Source: Siphonodentalium dalli
Taxonomy: Eukaryota > Mollusca > Scaphopoda > Gadilida > Siphonodentaliidae
NCBI GenBank assembly: GCA_032622095.1
Contig: CP136063.1
Location: forward strand, 8,905,814-8,969,813
Length of the DNA stretch: 64,000 bases
Direction: 5' to 3'
Part shown: piece by piece, positions 60,153-64,000 of the stretch
How the letters are laid out: the number at the start of each line of letters is the position of its first letter
Position numbering within the stretch: the first letter of the stretch is position 1
Position numbers and translations under genes: made by a program
Notes under the pieces: model-generated
What the model was told of the DNA's origin: nothing
The model's database searches: none
The model's input: only the letters and a program-made list of their open reading frames with translations

Positions 60153-60328
60153 TATAGTTCATACCCAACACAATATATAGTTAAATAAATACACAAAGAC
60201 TGAATTAACACGAATGCCGATTTGAAAACATACATATGGACAGAAATATAACTCTATAAATATTTAGAGCGTATATACAGTAGTATACACTACTTCTTCG
60301 TTATATATTATGTTGGGTATGAACTATA
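60153..60328. mobile_element. 176-bp hairpin MITE
   Basis: The left end TATAGTTCATACCCAACACA is inverted at the right end as TGTTGGGTATGAACTATA, with an extra AT extension on both sides (about 27 bp paired). No ORF. It sits in the intergenic region upstream of the Tnp2-like gene. Confidence 0.75.
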
Positions 60329-60848
60329 TGTTCAAATAGTGTTAAATCATGTCTTGCTTTCCATTCAAAAAAGCTAAGTTGGTTACTCAAAACTGCAATA
60401 ACAAATTATGTTTGTACAGTATATGGTCACAAAACGGTAAATGTCAGAATATAGTCGACTAGTAGTCGATTACCTCTGGCAACTAGTCGACTCCTTAGAA
60501 TCGCTATATAATCATTTCAACATTTATAATATATAATACATCAGCGACAAGGTTCACATGTCCGATTTTGGCAAAAACACACCAAGCAGAATTTCATACA
60601 ATTCTGAAGCAACGTCAATTTCAATTTATCATAAGTGCTGAAATTAAACCTGGTTCTAGCTACCTACAGTCACTTCACAAATGTTTTTTTTATTTATACT
60701 ATTGTATTATATATACTGGTCTTGTATATGTACACGTACTGTATCTACATGTACCGGCACTGCAGCAGTATACTGCTTCACTTCACTTTTTCAACTTCAT
60801 TTTGATTAATCATTTATATAATCTATTACAGATTATAGCACTACAGAG

Positions 60849-63340
60849 ATGGACAAAAACAAACAGACTCAGAAGAGACGGGGCCCATACTCCTTGTATA
60901 AATTGGTTGATTCTGCAAACATACCAAAGACGTCAGCCAAGAGAATGAGAAAAATGGAAAGATATTTGACAGAAGTTATAAATGTGCCTGATTCCTGTGA
61001 ATCTGATTGTCCTCATGATCAAAATGAAGATGATTGCACAAATGAAACAGCAGGACTTCCTGAACCTTCTGAACCAGTTGAACTAAAGTCTGATGATGAA
61101 GAAGAAGAAGAGATTGAGAACACTAATGATGAATATGATGAAAGAGAACAGTATTCTTCCAACATGGGAGTTAATGTTGAGGAAAGAGCAACTGCTATTA
61201 ATGATGCCAGTGAACAAACTATTTGTCCAGGTTCAAGGCTGACAATTGCATCCAGTATGCTCCTAATCATCACATTTGTATTACGTCACAAATTGTCAGG
61301 AGATGCACTCTCTGATCTTCTTTCACTGATTGAGTTGCACTGTATGTTACCTAATATGTTCTCAACATCAAAAAGAATGTTCAGGACCTTCTTCCAGGAT
61401 ATAAAGTCACCTATAGAATTCCATTATTACTGCTTAACATGCTCAAGCTACAATGGCAAGGAAAACACAACATGCATTGTATGTGGAAAGGAACTAGCGC
61501 AATATTTCATTGTCATACCTTTGATTCCACAGCTGATAAAAGTCATAGAAGGTGAGTATTGGTTCTATCTTCTTCGGAATGACCAAATATACTTCATCCC
61601 CACTTTCCAGTGAAATGAACAACAGGCTGGTCATGATCGGCATATGTTTTTAACCCAACCCTCGTCAATATTATATAATATTATCTGAATCATAATTTAG
61701 TGTTTTGATGTTGAATTTTAGAATAATTATTATCGGAATCATAATTTAGAGTTTTGATGTTGAGTTATATAGTACATGATTATTGTTAAGTACTATTATA
61801 GACAAATGAACAAAATAACACAAATTCATTGAATTTAAGTGTCAAATAGGGAGTTGGGATATATGTAATAGAATGCACTGGCATGATGGGTTATTGTGGC
61901 AAGAATTTCATTCCTTGCGCTCTAATATTGATATTTTGTTTTCACATTGTTGTTTTCAGCCAATGTTGCAGATATTTTGTCATATAGGACAAAGCGCACT
62001 AAGGTAAATCCTGAAAGTATGGAGGACATCATCGATGGGAAACTTTACAGAGAGATATTCCATGGGGAACATTTTGTTGGAACATCAATGGAAGACAAGA
62101 AGAAGGAAATTCATGTGTCTTTGCAAATGAACACAGATGGTGTGGCTTTGTTCAAATCCTCCAAATTCTCCGTATGGCCAATATACATGACTGTGAATGA
62201 AATATCTCCAAAAAACAGGTATGATCTCATTGACACATCAAAATATATATTTACCCGACAGTGATTGTTGCAATAGGTGTGTAAATGCTTACATTGTAGT
62301 TAATTGCCTAATTGTGGAAACAGTACATTTTCCCTATAACCAACATATTAAATAGTGAAATTTGTTATGGATGTTAACAATGACATGTAGATGGGAATGA
62401 GTCCTTTTGGGGTTATTCGGCTAAAAAACATGGCCGCTGGCGACCATCATGGATTTTAAAATTAAATCCATTGGCGCGAGCTACAGGTCGTACTATTCGT
62501 CTGACCATCATGAAATTTGTCATGGATGTTAATATTTACATGTAGATGGGAAACGAGTCATTTTGGTGTTGTTTGGCCAAAAAACATGGCCGCCGGTGGC
62601 CATTTTAGAACTTATTCGTTGCATCACTAAATCCTTTGGTACACCAAACTCACCACATCTCTGATCTGATCATTTATATGAAACTTGTCATGAATGTTGA
62701 TATTGACATGTACAACTTGTCTTACTTAAACATTTCACCTTTCCTATTCCTCCATTTTCTGTCAACCATTAAATTATTCCCTACCTAAGTTGAGCTGCAG
62801 TGTCATTGACACTTTCATTTAGGAACCGCCGGCGGTCCATCATGCATTCCCATTCTTATATTGTTTGTATGTTTGGCTATTCATAACAGTGAAATTAATG
62901 GTTATGTTCGTTCTTATTATAACCTTGACATTGCCGAGAAATGTGCTGATATTGAATACATTGCGCTCATTAGTCATTACCGGTGGTTTATATTGCACAT
63001 TATTAGCGTAAAAGTTACATCAGCCGAGGTTTTTAACCAACACCCACACAATAGGCCATATTACGGAATACGGTACTTCTACTGTAATTGATATTGATAT
63101 TATGTTCGATTAATCGATTATTGCTGACCAGTTATCGATTATCAAAACCATAATCATGGCACCTCTATGTGGTTGTTTAGTGTTTGTACCGGTACATTTT
63201 CATTCAACACATAATTAATGTTTTCAGGTTTAATCGGTCAACACGAATTTTTACTGGTATTTGGTTTGGAAATACAAAGGCAAACATGGACATATTCATG
63301 GAACCAGTCGTTAAGGAACTCAAGGCATTGTATGATGATG
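60849..63340 (+). CDS. Tnp2-like (CACTA/EnSpm-type) transposase, N-terminal part
   Basis: Three exons with agreeing phases: 60849-61551, 61960-62218 and 63228-63340 (1075 nt, 358 codons, open at the last donor). Donors are GAAG|GTGAGT, ACAG|GTATGA and GATG|GTAAGT; acceptors are 'ttgttttcag' and 'aatgttttcag'. The protein has a basic start (TQKRRGPYSLYKLV), an acidic run (81-100), a helical block SRLTIASSMLLIITFVLRHK and a CxxC..CxxC zinc ribbon (C195, C198, C209, C212). It then has IPLIPQL, the diagnostic NTDGVALFKSSKFSVWPIY, and FTGIWFGNTKANMDIFMEP. These motifs and their order are those of animal Tnp2-type transposase proteins. The catalytic acidic residues would be downstream, outside the window. 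An acceptor just before the ATG (AG at 60830-60831) suggests a 5'-UTR intron. Autonomous or domesticated status is unknown. Confidence 0.8.
61625..61855 (+). repeat. Dispersed repeat in Tnp2-like intron 1
   Basis: Homologue of 6825-7035, with an extra tandem duplication here: '(t)atctgaatcataatttagt' plus 'gttttgatgttgaatttta' is followed by 'atcggaatcataatttagag' plus 'ttttgatgttgag', about 55-70 bp apart. Confidence 0.65.
62345..62816 (-). repeat. Family A copy in Tnp2-like intron 2, reverse orientation
   Basis: Read on the minus strand, the 5' terminus GAAAGTGTCAATGACACTGC then AGCTCAACTTAGG is at 62816. Modules of the 'ggccgccagcggccatg' type follow down to about 62350. The 3' hairpin is absent. 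Confidence 0.75.
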
Positions 63341-64000
63341 GTAAGTAAATTGACCCCATCATGAACATCATGTATAACGACAGCTACACGATACTAGTAC
63401 TGAGTCTGGAGAAAATAAAGTGTTTTTTTATTAACACCAGTGTCAGCCAACCGCAACATCTATCAGCAAAGAGATGCAGTATCATGGAAAAGTTTAGGGT
63501 ATTGTCAGAATTTCTATAGAGTGGTAAATTTGCCACATAGCTAAAACTAGCACTATTAAAATTGTCTGTCACATTCATAATTTCACACAGAGATTACGAC
63601 AACTAAACTCTAAAAGCATACACGAAGAGTCCATACTTGACCAATAATACCTAGCAAGGAGAATATAAATTGTAATATTCAATGCAGTTTCACTCCATGG
63701 AACGATAGTGGATCATGCATTGAATGTTCATAGTTTCATGATCATCATAGAAAAAGGCCTTGGATATCCCTTTAACTTTTCTGTTCCTACTTTAAACCAT
63801 TGTTTAAACTTTAAACCAATGCAAAAATAAACAATGCAAGGAAAGCATTATTATAGAATGTAAATTATATTTCTGAATGCATGTCTCCACAGAACCAATC
63901 AAGCTTTCTTGAAGATGGTCTATCTCTTCCTATAACAGGTTTTATATAGTTTCCTGGGTATTAATATTAAAGATACTCAATCCGATAAAACTCCTCTCAA
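63341..64000 (+). other. Window end: intron and possible further exon of the Tnp2-like gene
   Basis: An acceptor-like 'catgtctccacag' ends at 63892. In phase it would add only EPIKLS before TGA at 63910-63912. Either the true next exon lies beyond 64000 or the gene is truncated here. Confidence 0.35.

Overview
The window is invertebrate nuclear DNA, most likely from a mollusc and probably a bivalve. It is AT-rich and intron-rich, and it is dominated by short non-autonomous mobile elements. Two repeat vocabularies seem typical of bivalve genomes: '(g)ggccataactctg' units and 'aagatggctgctggcggcc' units, both arranged in ~150-165-bp tandem modules. That taxon call is from memory of such repeats, not from a search. 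No rRNA, tRNA, CRISPR or bacterial-type gene was recognised.

Three spliced protein-coding genes can be rebuilt from splice signals and matching intron phases. (1) A minus-strand two-exon gene (37833-32831) encodes a 472-residue Mab-21/cGAS-fold nucleotidyltransferase, that is a cGAS-like receptor (cGLR), with a GS motif, an E-x-D pair and a third Asp. (2) A minus-strand nine-exon gene (58150-51353) encodes a 452-residue BEN-domain protein with a Pro/Gln-rich middle. (3) A plus-strand gene (60849-63340, running on or truncated beyond) encodes the N-terminal half of a Tnp2-like (CACTA/EnSpm-type) transposase protein. Genes 2 and 3 are divergent, 2.7 kb apart, and might form a two-component unit: a DNA-binding accessory protein plus a transposase.

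Layout. 1-15 kb: tandem-module repeats, MITEs and diverged duplications. 17-22.7 kb and 39.5-46 kb: elements flanked by TA with long TIRs and dense palindromic ACCGCGGT clusters. Two homologous ~2.5-2.6-kb copies lie at 20040-22678 and 39459-41995, a cousin at 43756-46046, and two mini-derivatives near 17.4 and 19.1 kb. 23.6-25.4 kb: a hAT-like element and a decayed ORF. 27-29.8 kb: a 14-unit tandem array with a head-to-head inverted portion and a terminal hairpin. 32.8-37.8 kb: the cGLR gene. 46-50.7 kb: repeats and a minisatellite. 50.7-64 kb: the BEN gene, whose 3' end sits inside a MITE, and the Tnp2-like gene.

The most interesting items are the BEN/Tnp2-like divergent pair, the intact cGLR, the MITE that appears to supply the BEN gene's stop codon, a nested hAT insertion with a paralogous empty site, and the ACCGCGGT-rich TIR family. 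All exon models come from reading the sequence by eye and have no transcript support.
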